The position numbers and the translations under genes are program-made. A DNA stretch of 64,000 nucleotides, from the NCBI RefSeq assembly GCF_008639165.1, contig NZ_CP029197.1, positions 7,258,001 through 7,322,000 of the forward strand, in the 5' to 3' direction. The DNA comes from Streptomyces venezuelae ATCC 10712 (lineage in GTDB: Bacteria > Actinomycetota > Actinomycetes > Streptomycetales > Streptomycetaceae). A model generated the notes under the pieces. The model saw nothing but the letters and a program-made list of their open reading frames with translations. It did no database searches and was not told where the DNA came from. Shown here piece after piece: positions 8,558 to 17,874 of the stretch; within the stretch, counting starts at the first letter, position 1; every line of letters begins with the position of its first letter.

Positions 8558-10579
8558 TCAGGCGTCCAGGCGTACGACCCTGACGGCTCCGGCCGGGACC
8601 GTGATCCCGCCGCTCACGCGGCCGCCTCCGAGGAGCTCCGTCCCGGCGCCGTCCAGCGGCACCTCGGCGGCCTCCCCGGAGTGGTTCAGGGCGAAGACGT
8701 ACTCCCCGCCCTCGCCGGCCCGGCGTACGACCTCGACGTCACGCGGCAGCCCGGTGCGCGCCGGGACCGCGGCGTCCTCGCCCGCCGCGGCGAGGATCGC
8801 GTCGAGCGCGGCCGCGTCGAGGCGGGTGGAGACGTACCAGGCGGTGCCCCGCCCGAGGCGGTGGCGGGTCACGGCGGGTCCGCCGGCGGCCGGCCCGTCG
8901 GCGTACGACCACACGGTCTCGGCGCCGCGCGGCCGGACGAACTCGGTCCACACGTCACCGGTGAGTTCGGCGCCGTCGGGCCCGGTGATCGTCACGCGCT
9001 GGCCGTCCAGGAGCGGCGACCACTCGTCGACGGTGAGCCCGAGGACGTCCCGCAGGGCGCCCGGGTAGGCGCCGGGGTGCACGGCGTCGTGTTCGTCGAC
9101 GATTCCGGAGAAGTAGGAGACGACGAGCGTGCCGCCGTTCTCGACGTACTCCCGGAGGTTCTGCCCGGCGGCCTCGGTCATGAGGTAGAGCGCGGGCACC
9201 ACGACCAGCGGGTAGGCGGAGAGGTCGGACTCGGGGTGGGCGAAGTCGACGGTGAGGTGCCGGTCGTAGAGGGCCTCGTAGAAGCTGTCGGCGCGCTCGC
9301 GGGCGTCGTGGGCGGCGTGCGGCCGCCATTCGAGGTTCTGCGCCCACCAGGAGTGCCAGTCCCAGAGCACGGCGACGTCCGGGACTGTCCGGGTGCCGCG
9401 TACCTCCCGCAGGGTCTCCAGGTCGCCGCCCAGGGCGACGACCTCGCGCCAGATCCGGGTGTCGGTGCCGCCGTGCGGGACCATCGCCGAGTGGAACTTC
9501 TCGGCGCCGCGCCGGGACTGGCGCCACTGGAAGAACATCGCGCCCTCGGAGCCGCGGGCGACGTGGGCGAGGGAGTTGCGGGCCATCTCGCCGGGGCGCT
9601 TGGCGGGGTTGCGCGGCTGCCAGTTCACGCCCGAGGTGGAGTGTTCGAGGAGGAGCCAGGGGGCGCCGCCGGCGACGGAGCGGGTGAGGTCGGCGGCCAT
9701 GGCGAGGTTGACGTGGGTGCGGCGGCCGTCGGTGATCAGGTAGTGGTCGTTGGTGACGAGGTCGACCTCGCGGCCCCAGGCCCAGTAGTCGATGGAGTCG
9801 CACTGGCTGAGCGCGGTCATGAAGTTGGTGGTGACGGGGACTCCGGGCGCGAGTTCATGCAGGATGTCGCGTTCCGTGCGGAAGTTCTCCCGGAGGGTGG
9901 CGTCGGCGAAGCGCCGGTAGTCGAGCTGCTGGGCGGGGTTGCCGACGGTGGGCGTGATCCGGGGCGGGTCGATCTCCTCGTAGGAGCCGTAGCGCTGCCC
10001 CCAGAAGGCGGTGCCCCAGGCCTCGTTCACCGCCTCGACCGAGCCGTACGTGTCGTCGAGCCAGCGGCGGAAGTGGGCGGCGCAGCTGTCGCAGTAGCAG
10101 GCGCTGACGGGCACGCCGTACTCGTTGTGGACGTGCCAGAGGGCGAGTGCGGGGTGGCTGCCGTAGCGCCGGGCCAGCTCGGTGGTGATGCCGGCGGCGG
10201 CCGCGCGGTAGGCGGCGGAGCTGTGGCAGATCGCCCCACGCGAGCCGTACGAGAAGCGCGTGCCCTCGGCGGTGACGGGCAGGGCCTCGGGGTGGGCCCG
10301 GTAGAACCAGGCGGGCGGTGCCACGGTCGGGGTGCCGAGGTCGACCCGTACGCCGTTCTCGTGGAGCAGGTCGAGGAGCCGGTCGAGCCAGCCGAAGTCG
10401 TAGCGGCCGGCCTCCGGTTCGAGCAGGGCCCAGGAGAAGATCCCGACGCTCACCATGGTGACGCCGGCCTCCCGCATGAGGCGGACGTCCTCCTGCCAGA
10501 CGCTTTCCGGCCACTGTTCGGGGTTGTAGTCCCCGCCGAACGCGAGCCGTTGCAGGCCCTTGGGCGTGCTCTGCGGCAT
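8558..10579 (-). CDS. GH42 beta-galactosidase
   Basis: A 673-aa intracellular enzyme with no signal peptide. The GH42 barrel starts LAFGGDYNPEQWPESVWQED. The acid/base Glu lies in WHVHNEYG and the nucleophile Glu in WLLLEHSTS, and a Cys cluster (SACYCDSC) typical of metal-binding GH42 trimers is present. A trimerisation domain and a beta domain make up the C-terminal third. It should release galactose from imported galacto-oligosaccharides. The ATG at 10579 has AGGAGA six bases upstream; longer upstream frames cross the operator region and are not coding. It is divergent from the sugar ABC operon across a region with two LacI-type operators. Confidence 0.95.
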   Translation of the reverse strand: MPQSTPKGLQRLAFGGDYNPEQWPESVWQEDVRLMREAGVTMVSVGIFSWALLEPEAGRYDFGWLDRLLDLLHENGVRVDLGTPTVAPPAWFYRAHPEALPVTAEGTRFSYGSRGAICHSSAAYRAAAAGITTELARRYGSHPALALWHVHNEYGVPVSACYCDSCAAHFRRWLDDTYGSVEAVNEAWGTAFWGQRYGSYEEIDPPRITPTVGNPAQQLDYRRFADATLRENFRTERDILHELAPGVPVTTNFMTALSQCDSIDYWAWGREVDLVTNDHYLITDGRRTHVNLAMAADLTRSVAGGAPWLLLEHSTSGVNWQPRNPAKRPGEMARNSLAHVARGSEGAMFFQWRQSRRGAEKFHSAMVPHGGTDTRIWREVVALGGDLETLREVRGTRTVPDVAVLWDWHSWWAQNLEWRPHAAHDARERADSFYEALYDRHLTVDFAHPESDLSAYPLVVVPALYLMTEAAGQNLREYVENGGTLVVSYFSGIVDEHDAVHPGAYPGALRDVLGLTVDEWSPLLDGQRVTITGPDGAELTGDVWTEFVRPRGAETVWSYADGPAAGGPAVTRHRLGRGTAWYVSTRLDAAALDAILAAAGEDAAVPARTGLPRDVEVVRRAGEGGEYVFALNHSGEAAEVPLDGAGTELLGGGRVSGGITVPAGAVRVVRLDA

Positions 10580-10621
10580 GAGTCTCTCCTGAAACCTCGA
10601 ACGATGAAAGCTCTGGATCGC

Positions 10622-10635
10622 TGTGAACGTGCACA
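10622..10635. promoter_or_regulatory. LacI-type operator in the galactan divergent region (site 1)
   Basis: TGTGAACGTGCACA matches its reverse complement at 12 of 14 positions. It shares the TGTGAACG half-site with the operator at 10712. It sits 43 bp upstream of the GH42 start codon. Confidence 0.6.
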
Positions 10636-10683
10636 CAGCCGATCTCGATGTGGCAACGCAACATAACCGCACACGAACAACCA

Positions 10684-10712
10684 TTGACAAGTGTCCTGAA
10701 CGTTTCTCTACT
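10684..10712 (+). promoter_or_regulatory. Sigma-70-type promoter of the galacto-oligosaccharide ABC operon
   Basis: A perfect -35 TTGACA (10684-10689), a 17-bp spacer and -10 TCTACT (10707-10712). The -10 abuts the operator at 10712-10725, so repressor binding would block initiation. Confidence 0.65.
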
Positions 10713-10726
10713 GTGAACGCTCACAG
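10711..10726. promoter_or_regulatory. LacI-type operator in the galactan divergent region (site 2)
   Basis: CTGTGAACGCTCACAG is symmetric except for one inner pair and overlaps the predicted start of transcription of the ABC operon. The probable ligand is the LacI protein encoded last in that operon (13993-15018). Confidence 0.7.
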
Positions 10727-10788
10727 ATGCATGACCGGCCTTCCCGCTCTGGGGAGAGGCCCCTTTTTCGGTCAGGGAGAAGCACCCC

Positions 10789-12102
10789 ATGCCTCACATC
10801 ACGCGCCGCAGCCTCGCCGCCGCCACCGCCGTCCTCCTCGGCGCCACCGCGCTCAGCGCCTGTGGATCCTCCGACTCCGGCGACGACGCGGGCGCCGGGT
10901 CCGGCCCCGTCTCGCTCACCTACTGGGCCTGGGCCCCCGGCATGGACAAGGTCGTGGCCCTCTGGAACGCCGAACACCCCGACATCAAGGTGACGGTGCA
11001 GAAGCAGGCCTCGGGCGACGACCTCGTCACCAAGATCATCACGGCCGCCAAGGCGCACAAGGCACCCGACCTCGTCCAGGCCGAGTACCAGGCCCTGCCG
11101 ACCCTGGTCTCCAACGACGCCCTCGCCGACATCGCCCCCGACGTCGCCGGCGTCAAGGACAAGTTCGCCCCCGGCATCTGGCAGCAGACCACCTTCGGCG
11201 GCGAGGCCGTCTACGCCCTGCCCCAGGACTCCGGGCCGCTGATGTTCTTCTACCGCGAGGACCTCTTCAAGCAGTACGGCCTCTCCGTCCCCACCACCTG
11301 GGAGGAGTTCGCCGCCACCGCCCGTGACGTGCGGAAGAAGGCCCCCGGCAAGGCCCTGACCACCTTCTCCGCCAACGACTCCGGCCTCTTCGCCGGACTC
11401 GCCCAGCAGGCCGGCGCCAAGTGGTGGACCTTCGAGGGCGACACCTGGAAGGTCGGCATCGACGACGCCGCCACCAAGAAGGTCACCGACTTCTGGGGCG
11501 GCCTGGTCGCCGAGGGCGCCATCGACAACCAGCCGATGTACACCCCCGCCTGGAACAAGGCCCTCAACACCGGCGAGCAGCTCGCCTGGGTCTCCGCCGT
11601 CTGGGCCCCCGGCACCCTGACCACCGCCGCCCCCGACACCAAGGGCAAGTGGGCCATGGCCCCCCTCCCGCAGTGGACCGCGGGCGGCACCGCCACCGGC
11701 AGCTGGGGCGGCTCCTCCACCGCCGTCACCACCGACTCGAAGCACAAGACGGCCGCCGCGCAGTTCGCCACTTGGCTGAACACCGACCCGGTCGCCCTCG
11801 CCGCCCTCGTCAAGGAGAGCGGCATCTACCCGGCCGCCACCGCCGCCCAGACCAGCGGCGCCCTCGCCAAGGCCCCCGACTACTTCGCCAACCAGCCCGA
11901 CTTCTACACCCGCGCCGCCGAGATAGCGAAGACCACCGCGCCCGCCGCCTGGGGCCCCAACGTGAACGTCGCCTACACCGCCTTCAAGGACGAGTTCGGC
12001 AAGGCCGCAAAGGCCAAGTCGGGCTTCGGCACGGCGCTCTCCGCCGTGCAGTCCACCACCGTCGCCGACCTGGAGAAGCAGGGCTTCGAGGTCGCCAAGT
12101 GA
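10789..12102 (+). CDS. Sugar ABC transporter substrate-binding lipoprotein
   Basis: A 437-aa extracellular solute-binding protein, family 1. It has a lipoprotein signal peptide (RRSLAAATAVLLGATALSAC, lipobox LSAC with Cys near residue 24) and then an Asp/Gly-rich linker. The bilobed binding domain starts VSLTYWAWAPGMDKVVALWN. It should capture galacto-oligosaccharides for the two downstream permeases. It is the first gene of a four-gene operon, and its stop overlaps the next start (GTGA). No ATPase gene is present; actinobacterial systems of this type commonly share one multiple-sugar ATPase encoded elsewhere (MsiK-like), which is inference here. Confidence 0.92.
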   Translation: MPHITRRSLAAATAVLLGATALSACGSSDSGDDAGAGSGPVSLTYWAWAPGMDKVVALWNAEHPDIKVTVQKQASGDDLVTKIITAAKAHKAPDLVQAEYQALPTLVSNDALADIAPDVAGVKDKFAPGIWQQTTFGGEAVYALPQDSGPLMFFYREDLFKQYGLSVPTTWEEFAATARDVRKKAPGKALTTFSANDSGLFAGLAQQAGAKWWTFEGDTWKVGIDDAATKKVTDFWGGLVAEGAIDNQPMYTPAWNKALNTGEQLAWVSAVWAPGTLTTAAPDTKGKWAMAPLPQWTAGGTATGSWGGSSTAVTTDSKHKTAAAQFATWLNTDPVALAALVKESGIYPAATAAQTSGALAKAPDYFANQPDFYTRAAEIAKTTAPAAWGPNVNVAYTAFKDEFGKAAKAKSGFGTALSAVQSTTVADLEKQGFEVAK

Positions 12103-13052
12103 CCCAGCCCCCCAAGGGCACGGGGCCGGCGGGGCGCAGGGCCCGCCGGCCGTACGGCGTCAAAGCGGCCCCGTACGGCTTCCTCCTCCCCGCCGCCGCC
12201 CTCTTCGCCCTCTTCTTCGCCCTCCCCATCGGCTACGCCCTGTGGCTCAGCTTCCACAAGGTCGAGATCAAGGGCCTCGGCCTCGGCAAGGGCGCCAAGT
12301 CCGAGGTCTGGGCCGGCCTGGAGAACTACACCTCGGCCCTCACCGACTCCGAACTCGCCGCCAGCGCCCTGCGCGTCCTCGGCTACGGCGCCGTCGTCGT
12401 CCCCGTGATGCTCGGCCTCGCCCTGTTCTTCGCGCTCCTGCTCGACTCCGAGCGCGTCCGGGCCCGCTCCTTCGCCCGGCTCGCGATCTTCCTGCCGTAC
12501 GCCGTCCCCGGAGTCATCGCCGCCGTCCTCTGGGGCTTCCTCTACCTCCCGGACGTCAGCCCCTTCCACTACGTCCTCGGGCAGCTCGGCCTGCCGCAGC
12601 CCGACCTCATGGACGGCGGACCGCTCTACCTGGCGATGTCCAACATCGCGGTCTGGGGCGGCACCGGCTTCAACATGATCGTCATCTACACCGCGCTGCG
12701 CTCGCTGCCCACCGAGGTCTACGAGGCGGCCAAGCTCGACGGCTGCTCCGAGCTCCAGATCGCCCTGCGCATCAAGATCCCGATGGTGGTGCCCTCCCTG
12801 GTGCTCACCTTCTTCTTCTCGATCATCGCCACCCTCCAGGTCTTCAACGAGCCCATGACGCTCAAGCCGCTCACCAACGGCATCCCCTCCACCTGGAGTC
12901 CGCTCATGAAGGTCTACAACGACGCCTTCACCGGCGGGAACATCCACGCCGCGTCGGCCACCGCCGTCGTGCTCGCCCTCGCCACCTTCGTCCTCTCCTT
13001 CGCCCTCCTCCGGATCTCCAACCGCCGCACCACGCAAGGAGCCAGCCGATGA
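12099..13052 (+). CDS. Sugar ABC transporter permease, MalF type
   Basis: A 317-aa integral membrane protein with six hydrophobic segments, beginning with APYGFLLPAAALFALFFALP. The cytoplasmic EAA loop is EVYEAAKLDGCSELQIALRI, which docks the shared ATPase. The start is GTG at 12099, overlapping the TGA of the binding-protein gene; longer versions of this frame are shadows within that gene. It forms the transmembrane channel with the next gene product, to which it is coupled by ATGA. Confidence 0.92.
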   Translation: MTQPPKGTGPAGRRARRPYGVKAAPYGFLLPAAALFALFFALPIGYALWLSFHKVEIKGLGLGKGAKSEVWAGLENYTSALTDSELAASALRVLGYGAVVVPVMLGLALFFALLLDSERVRARSFARLAIFLPYAVPGVIAAVLWGFLYLPDVSPFHYVLGQLGLPQPDLMDGGPLYLAMSNIAVWGGTGFNMIVIYTALRSLPTEVYEAAKLDGCSELQIALRIKIPMVVPSLVLTFFFSIIATLQVFNEPMTLKPLTNGIPSTWSPLMKVYNDAFTGGNIHAASATAVVLALATFVLSFALLRISNRRTTQGASR

Positions 13053-13963
13053 CCGGGCTCGCCTCCCCGCCGCTCCACAAGGCGGCCCCGGCCGCGGGAA
13101 CCACCCCGGGCACCCCCCAGGCCCCGCCCCGCCCCCGCCGCACCGCGCTGCTCCCCACGGCCGCCCTGGTCCTCGGGGCGCTGTACTGCCTGCTGCCCGT
13201 CGCCTGGGTCGTGGTCGCCGCCACCAAGCCCGACGACGAGCTCTTCTCCACCTTCACGTTCCTGCCCGGCGGCGGCCTCGCCGACAACGTCACCGACCTC
13301 ACCGCGTACCGCGACGGCATCTACTGGCGCTGGATGCTCAACTCCGTGTTCTACGCGGGCCTCGGCGCCGTCCTGTCCACCGTCGTCTCCGCCCTGGCCG
13401 GCTACGCCCTCGCGATCTACCGCTTCCGCGGCCGCGAGGCCTTCTTCAACGTGATGCTCACCGGCGTCCTCATGCCCCCGGTCATCCTCGCCATCCCGCA
13501 GTACCTGCTCATGGCCGAGGTCGACCTGACGGACAGTTACGCCTCCGTGCTGCTGCCGCTGATCCTCTCCCCGTACGGCGTCTACCTCGGCCGCATCTAC
13601 GCCGAGGCCGCCATCCCCATGGAACTCGTCGAGGCCGGCCGCATGGACGGCGCGGGCGAGTGGCGGATCTTCCGGCGGATCGCCGTCCCCATGATGGCCC
13701 CGGGCCTGGTGACGATCTTCCTCTTCCAGTTCGTCGCCATCTGGAACAACTTCCTGCTGCCCTTCATCATGCTCGGCGACGACGAGAAGTTCCCCATGAC
13801 CGTCGGCCTGTTCACCCTGCTCAAGCAGGGCGCCTCCCAACCCTCCCTGTACACCCTGGTGATCACCGGCGCGCTCCTCGCGGTCGCCCCGCTCATCGCC
13901 CTGTTCCTCGTCATCCAGCGCTTCTGGAGCCTCGACCTGCTCTCCGGCGCCGTAAAGTCCTGA
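13049..13963 (+). CDS. Sugar ABC transporter permease, MalG type
   Basis: A 304-aa permease with a Pro/Ala-rich cytoplasmic N-terminus (about residues 1-30), six membrane segments and the EAA loop ELVEAGRMDGAGEWRIFRRI. The ATG at 13049 overlaps the stop of the upstream permease, so the two are translationally coupled and probably made 1:1. The C-terminus ends in RFWSLDLLSGAVKS. It completes the oligosaccharide importer of the galactan module. Confidence 0.92.
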   Translation: MTGLASPPLHKAAPAAGTTPGTPQAPPRPRRTALLPTAALVLGALYCLLPVAWVVVAATKPDDELFSTFTFLPGGGLADNVTDLTAYRDGIYWRWMLNSVFYAGLGAVLSTVVSALAGYALAIYRFRGREAFFNVMLTGVLMPPVILAIPQYLLMAEVDLTDSYASVLLPLILSPYGVYLGRIYAEAAIPMELVEAGRMDGAGEWRIFRRIAVPMMAPGLVTIFLFQFVAIWNNFLLPFIMLGDDEKFPMTVGLFTLLKQGASQPSLYTLVITGALLAVAPLIALFLVIQRFWSLDLLSGAVKS

Positions 13964-13992
13964 GCACCGGGGATCGAGGGGAAACACACAGC

Positions 13993-15018
13993 ATGAGCAC
14001 AGCAGCGAGCAGGCGCCGCCCGGCGACCATCCACGACGTGGCCCGCGAGGCCGGCGTCTCGCGCGGCACCGTCTCCCGCGTCCTCAACGGCGGCCACTAC
14101 GTCAGCCCGACCGCCAAGGCGGCCGTCGACGCCGCGATCCGAAGAACGGGCTACGTCGTCAACCGGCACGCCCGCTCGCTGATCACCGGCAAGTCCGACT
14201 CGGTCGCCTTCCTCCTGACCGAACCCCAGGAGCGCTTCTTCGAGGACCCCAACTTCAACGTGCTGCTCCGCGCCTGCACCCAGGCGCTCGCCGCCCAGGA
14301 CATCCCCCTGCTCCTGATGATCGCGGGCACCGAGGACGAACGCCGCCGCAACCTCCGGTACATCGAGGCCGGTCACGTCGACGGCGTGCTCCTCGTCTCC
14401 AGCCACTCCGGAGACCCGGTCGTGGCCCGGCTGCACGAGGCCGGCGTCCCCGTCGTCGCCTGCGGCAAGCCCCTCGGCCAGACCGCCAAGATCGGCTATG
14501 TCGCCGCCGACGACCGCGACGGCGCCCGCGACATGGTCCGTCACCTGTACGCCTCCGGGCGGCGCCGCATCGCCACCGTCACCGGCCCGCTCGACACCCC
14601 GGGCGGGGTGGAGCGCCTCGCCGGCTACCGCGAGACGCTCGCCGAGCACGGACTGCCCGTCGACGAGACGCTGATCGCCACCGGCGACTACAGCCGGGCC
14701 AGCGGCGAGGACGCGGCCCGCGCCCTGCTGGAGCGCGCCCCGGACATCGACGCCGTGTTCGTCGCCTCCGACCTGATGGCGCAGGGAGTCCTCGACGCGT
14801 TCGCCCGCGCGGGCCGGAAGGTGCCCGAGGACATCGCGGTCGGCGGCTTCGACGACTCCCCGGCCGCCCTGTCCTCCCGGCCCTCGCTGACCACCATCCG
14901 CCAGCCGTGGGACCGGATCAGCGCCGAGATGGTACGGACGCTGCTCGCCCGGATAGCGGGGGAGGAACCGGCGACGGTCATCCTCCCGACCCAGCTGGTC
15001 CGGAGGGAGTCGGCCTAG
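13993..15018 (+). CDS. LacI-family regulator of the galactan module
   Basis: A 341-aa protein with a LacI HTH (PATIHDVAREAGVSRGTVSRVLNGG, residues about 10-35). The sugar-binding core follows (SDSVAFLLTEPQERFFEDPN, VDGVLLVSSHSGDP, VFVASDLMAQGVLDAF, VGGFDDSPAA). The ATG at 13993 directly precedes the HTH. As last gene of the ABC operon, 29 bp after the permease, it probably represses its own operon and the GH42-GH53 transcript through the TGTGAACG palindromes at 10622 and 10711. The inducer would be galactobiose or a related oligosaccharide. Confidence 0.93.
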   Translation: MSTAASRRRPATIHDVAREAGVSRGTVSRVLNGGHYVSPTAKAAVDAAIRRTGYVVNRHARSLITGKSDSVAFLLTEPQERFFEDPNFNVLLRACTQALAAQDIPLLLMIAGTEDERRRNLRYIEAGHVDGVLLVSSHSGDPVVARLHEAGVPVVACGKPLGQTAKIGYVAADDRDGARDMVRHLYASGRRRIATVTGPLDTPGGVERLAGYRETLAEHGLPVDETLIATGDYSRASGEDAARALLERAPDIDAVFVASDLMAQGVLDAFARAGRKVPEDIAVGGFDDSPAALSSRPSLTTIRQPWDRISAEMVRTLLARIAGEEPATVILPTQLVRRESA

Positions 15019-15022
15019 ACCC

Positions 15023-15051
15023 GCGGCCGCGCCCAGCGGAGGTGCGGCCGC
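15023..15051. terminator. Possible terminator hairpin between convergent operons
   Basis: Two copies of GCGGCCGC separated by 13 nt can form an 8-bp stem. It lies between the LacI stop and the convergent lutC stop. Each arm is itself palindromic, so other pairings are possible. Confidence 0.4.
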
Positions 15052-15063
15052 TCCTTCGGCACG

Positions 15064-15702
15064 TCAGGGTCCGGTCACCAGGATCACTTCGAGCGTCCGC
15101 GGACCGTGCACCCCCTCGACCCGGTCGAGCTCGATGTCGCTGGTCGCGGACGGGCCCGAGATCCAGGTCAGCGGGCGCGTCGGGTCGAGCCGGGGGAGGG
15201 CCTCCGGGACCGAGGCGACCACCTGTTCCGGCGCCCGGACCACGCACACGTGCAGATCGGGCACCAGGGTGAGGGCGCGCCGGCCCTGTCCGAGGCCGCC
15301 GTCGAGGACGATCGTGCCGGTCTCGGCGATCGCGAGGGCGCAGCCCGTCACCACGGCGTCGATGCCGTCGAGTTCGTGCGGCGTGAGCCGGGGCTCGTCG
15401 CCCCGCCGCTCGGCACCCGCGGCGGCGAGCCACTCCTCGGGGAGCCCGGGCGGTACGACGACACTCCGCGCGCCGCGCTCGTCGAGGAGCCGGGCGACGA
15501 GGTCCGCCACACCGTCCGGTGGCGTGCGGTGGACGTGGGCGCGGTAGTCGGCGAGGTTCTCGTGCAGCAGGTCGAGGAGCCCGCCGGGGTTGTCGGCGGT
15601 GTGCCGCGGCAGATAGGCGCGGGTGACGTCGGGGGCTTCGGGGGCGTCGGCGACGGCGGCTCTGATGCGGGCGAGCACGCGTGCGCGTGAGTCGCTGGTC
15701 AT
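15064..15702 (-). CDS. lutC: LutC/YkgG-family lactate utilization protein
   Basis: A 212-aa LUD-domain protein (LutC/YkgG). The core motifs are DAVVTGCALAIAETGTIVLDGG, LTLVPDLHVCVVRAPEQVV, and the C-terminal TWISGPSATSDIELDRVEGVHGPRTLEVIL. With LutA and LutB it forms the LldEFG-type complex that oxidises L-lactate to pyruvate. The ATG at 15702 overlaps the stop of lutB. It is the last gene of the six-gene rhamnose operon. Confidence 0.93.
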   Translation of the reverse strand: MTSDSRARVLARIRAAVADAPEAPDVTRAYLPRHTADNPGGLLDLLHENLADYRAHVHRTPPDGVADLVARLLDERGARSVVVPPGLPEEWLAAAGAERRGDEPRLTPHELDGIDAVVTGCALAIAETGTIVLDGGLGQGRRALTLVPDLHVCVVRAPEQVVASVPEALPRLDPTRPLTWISGPSATSDIELDRVEGVHGPRTLEVILVTGP

Positions 15703-17135
15703 GTGCGGTTCTTCTTCCACCAGTCGCGGAACGGTTCGGCGGGCAGTTCGGGCAGGTTCCGGTGCTCGGACCACTGGCGGGCGCCGGGGCCTGGCAGCCG
15801 TTTCGGGTGCAGCGCGCGCGTGGCGGAGGCGAGGTGCTGGCCCGCCGCGAGCGCGGCCGGCCGGTCGAGCACCCAGGAGGCGGCCTTGACGGCGGCCCGC
15901 TCCAGGCGGTGGCCCTTCCCGCCCTCGGAAGCGACCCGCTCGCGCAGGTGCACCAGGACCTCCGGGATGTCGATGGCCACCGGACACACCTCGTAACAGG
16001 CGCCGCAGAGCGAGGAGGCGTACGGCAGGGAGGCGTCGACCTCGCTCGCCGTGCCCCGGAGCTGGGGCGTGAGGATCGCGCCGATCGGCCCGGGGTAGAC
16101 CGAGCCGTAGGCGTGACCGCCGGCCCGCTCGTACACCGGGCAGACGTTGAGGCAGGCCGAGCAGCGGATGCAGCGCAGCGCCTGCCGCCCGACCTCGTCG
16201 GCGAGGGCGCCCGTCCGTCCGTTGTCGAGCAGCACCAGATGGAAGGCGGACGGACCGTCGTCGTCCCTCGTGCCGGTCCACATGCTGGTGTACGGGTTCA
16301 TCCGCTCGGCCGTCGACGAGCGCGGCAGCGTCTGGAGGAACACCTCCAGGTCCCGCCAGCCCGGCACCACCTTCTCCACGCCGACCACGGAGATCAGGGT
16401 CTCCGGCAGGGTGAGGCACATCCGGCCGTTGCCCTCGGACTCGACGACGACGAGGGTGCCGGTCTCGGCGACCATGAAGTTCGCCCCGGAGATCCCGACC
16501 TTGGCCCGCAGGAACTTCTCCCGCAGGTGCAGCCGGGCCGCCTCGGCGAGCTCGGCCGGGGTGTCGCTCAGCCCCTCCGGCGCGGGCCGCCCCCAACTCC
16601 CCATCTTCTCCCGGAAGATGTCACGGATCTCGGCCCGGTTGCGGTGGATGGCCGGGACCAGGATGTGCGAGGGGCGGTCCTCGCCGAGCTGCACGATCAG
16701 CTCCGCGAGATCCGTCTCGTACGCGGCGATGCCCTCGGCTTCCAGGTGCTCGTTCAGGCCGATCTCCTGCGTGGCCATCGACTTGACCTTGACCACCTCC
16801 GTCTCGCCGGTGGCCCGGACGAGTTCGGTGACGATCCGGTTGGCCTCGGCCGCGTCGGTGGCCCAGTGCACGGTGCCGCCCGCCGCCGTGACCGCCTCCT
16901 CCAACTGGAGGAGATATGTGTCGAGATGACGGAGCGTGCGGTCCTTGATCTCCTTCCCGGCCTGCCTGAGTTCCGCCCAGTCGTCGAGTTCGGCGACGGC
17001 CCGGGCCCGTTTGTCGCGGATGGTGTGGGTGGCGTGCCGCAGGTTGGCGCGCAGGGTCGGGTCGCCGATCGCGGCCCGCGCGGCCTCGGGGAAGGCCGGC
17101 ATGCCGACGAAGGTGCCGGATGTCGTTCCGCTCAC
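15699..17135 (-). CDS. lutB: LutB iron-sulfur lactate oxidation subunit
   Basis: A 478-aa protein with an N-terminal LUD domain (about 60-300: ISGANFMVAETGTLVVVESEG). A ferredoxin-like module carries two [4Fe-4S] motifs, CIRCSACLNVCPVY and CGACYEVCPV, and the C-terminal tail ends DWWKKNRT. It is the electron-transferring core of the LutABC L-lactate oxidase. I place the start at GTG 17135 because it overlaps the lutA stop (GTGA), and the residues after it (VSGTTSGTFVGMPAFPEAAR) match the family start. Confidence 0.94.
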   Translation of the reverse strand: MSGTTSGTFVGMPAFPEAARAAIGDPTLRANLRHATHTIRDKRARAVAELDDWAELRQAGKEIKDRTLRHLDTYLLQLEEAVTAAGGTVHWATDAAEANRIVTELVRATGETEVVKVKSMATQEIGLNEHLEAEGIAAYETDLAELIVQLGEDRPSHILVPAIHRNRAEIRDIFREKMGSWGRPAPEGLSDTPAELAEAARLHLREKFLRAKVGISGANFMVAETGTLVVVESEGNGRMCLTLPETLISVVGVEKVVPGWRDLEVFLQTLPRSSTAERMNPYTSMWTGTRDDDGPSAFHLVLLDNGRTGALADEVGRQALRCIRCSACLNVCPVYERAGGHAYGSVYPGPIGAILTPQLRGTASEVDASLPYASSLCGACYEVCPVAIDIPEVLVHLRERVASEGGKGHRLERAAVKAASWVLDRPAALAAGQHLASATRALHPKRLPGPGARQWSEHRNLPELPAEPFRDWWKKNRT

Positions 17136-17848
17136 TGCCAGGGCTCCTCTTCCGTGCTCGCCAGGATGTCCGCCAGGTGCACCGCGCTCAGCGGTGCCCC
17201 CTGCCGGCTCAGCATGCCGCCCACGTGCAGCAGGCAGGAGTTGTCCGCGCCGCACAGCACCTCGGCGCCCGTGGACAGCGCGTTCGCGATCTTGTCAGCG
17301 CCCATGGCAGCCGACACGTCCGGGTTCTTCACCGCGAACGTGCCGCCGAAGCCACAGCACTCCTCCGCGCCCGGCAGCTCCACGAGCTCCAGCCCCTTCA
17401 CCGCCTCCAGGAGCCGCCGCGGCCGGTCCCCCAGACCGAGGAGGCGCAGTCCGTGGCAGGACGGGTGGTACGTCACCCGGTGCGGGAAGTACGCGCCCAC
17501 GTCCGTCACGCCGAGCACGTCCACCAGGAACTCCGTCAGCTCGTGGACGCGCGGGGCCAGGCCCGCGGCCGCCGCGCCGAAGGAGGCGTAGTGGTGGCGG
17601 ACCATCGCCGCGCACGAGCCCGAGGGCGTCACCACGTACTCGTAGCCCTCGAAGGCGCGGACCGTGCGGCGTACCAGCGGGGCGGTCTCGGCGCGGTACC
17701 CGGTGTTGAACTGTGGCTGTCCGCAACAGGTCTGCGCGGCGGGGAAGTCGACCTCCACCCCGAGGCGTTCGAGGAGCCGGACGGTCGCCACCCCCGTCGC
17801 GGGGAAGACGGCGTCGTTGACGCAGGTGACGAAGAGGGCGACACGCAT
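17132..17848 (-). CDS. lutA: LutA (Fe-S)-binding lactate oxidation subunit
   Basis: A 238-aa protein with the two cysteine-rich CCG domains of this family. They are AQTCCGQPQFNTGY (about residues 39-52) and EECCGFGGTFAVKNPDVSAA (about 175-195), with supporting Cys in PSGSCAAM, HPSCHG and DNSCLLHVGG. It works with LutB and LutC to oxidise L-lactate. It follows the rhaB stop by 26 nt on the same strand, placing lactate oxidation in the rhamnose operon. Confidence 0.94.
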   Translation of the reverse strand: MRVALFVTCVNDAVFPATGVATVRLLERLGVEVDFPAAQTCCGQPQFNTGYRAETAPLVRRTVRAFEGYEYVVTPSGSCAAMVRHHYASFGAAAAGLAPRVHELTEFLVDVLGVTDVGAYFPHRVTYHPSCHGLRLLGLGDRPRRLLEAVKGLELVELPGAEECCGFGGTFAVKNPDVSAAMGADKIANALSTGAEVLCGADNSCLLHVGGMLSRQGAPLSAVHLADILASTEEEPWQ

Positions 17849-17874
17849 CACGGGTTCCTCGGGCTCCTCTGCTC

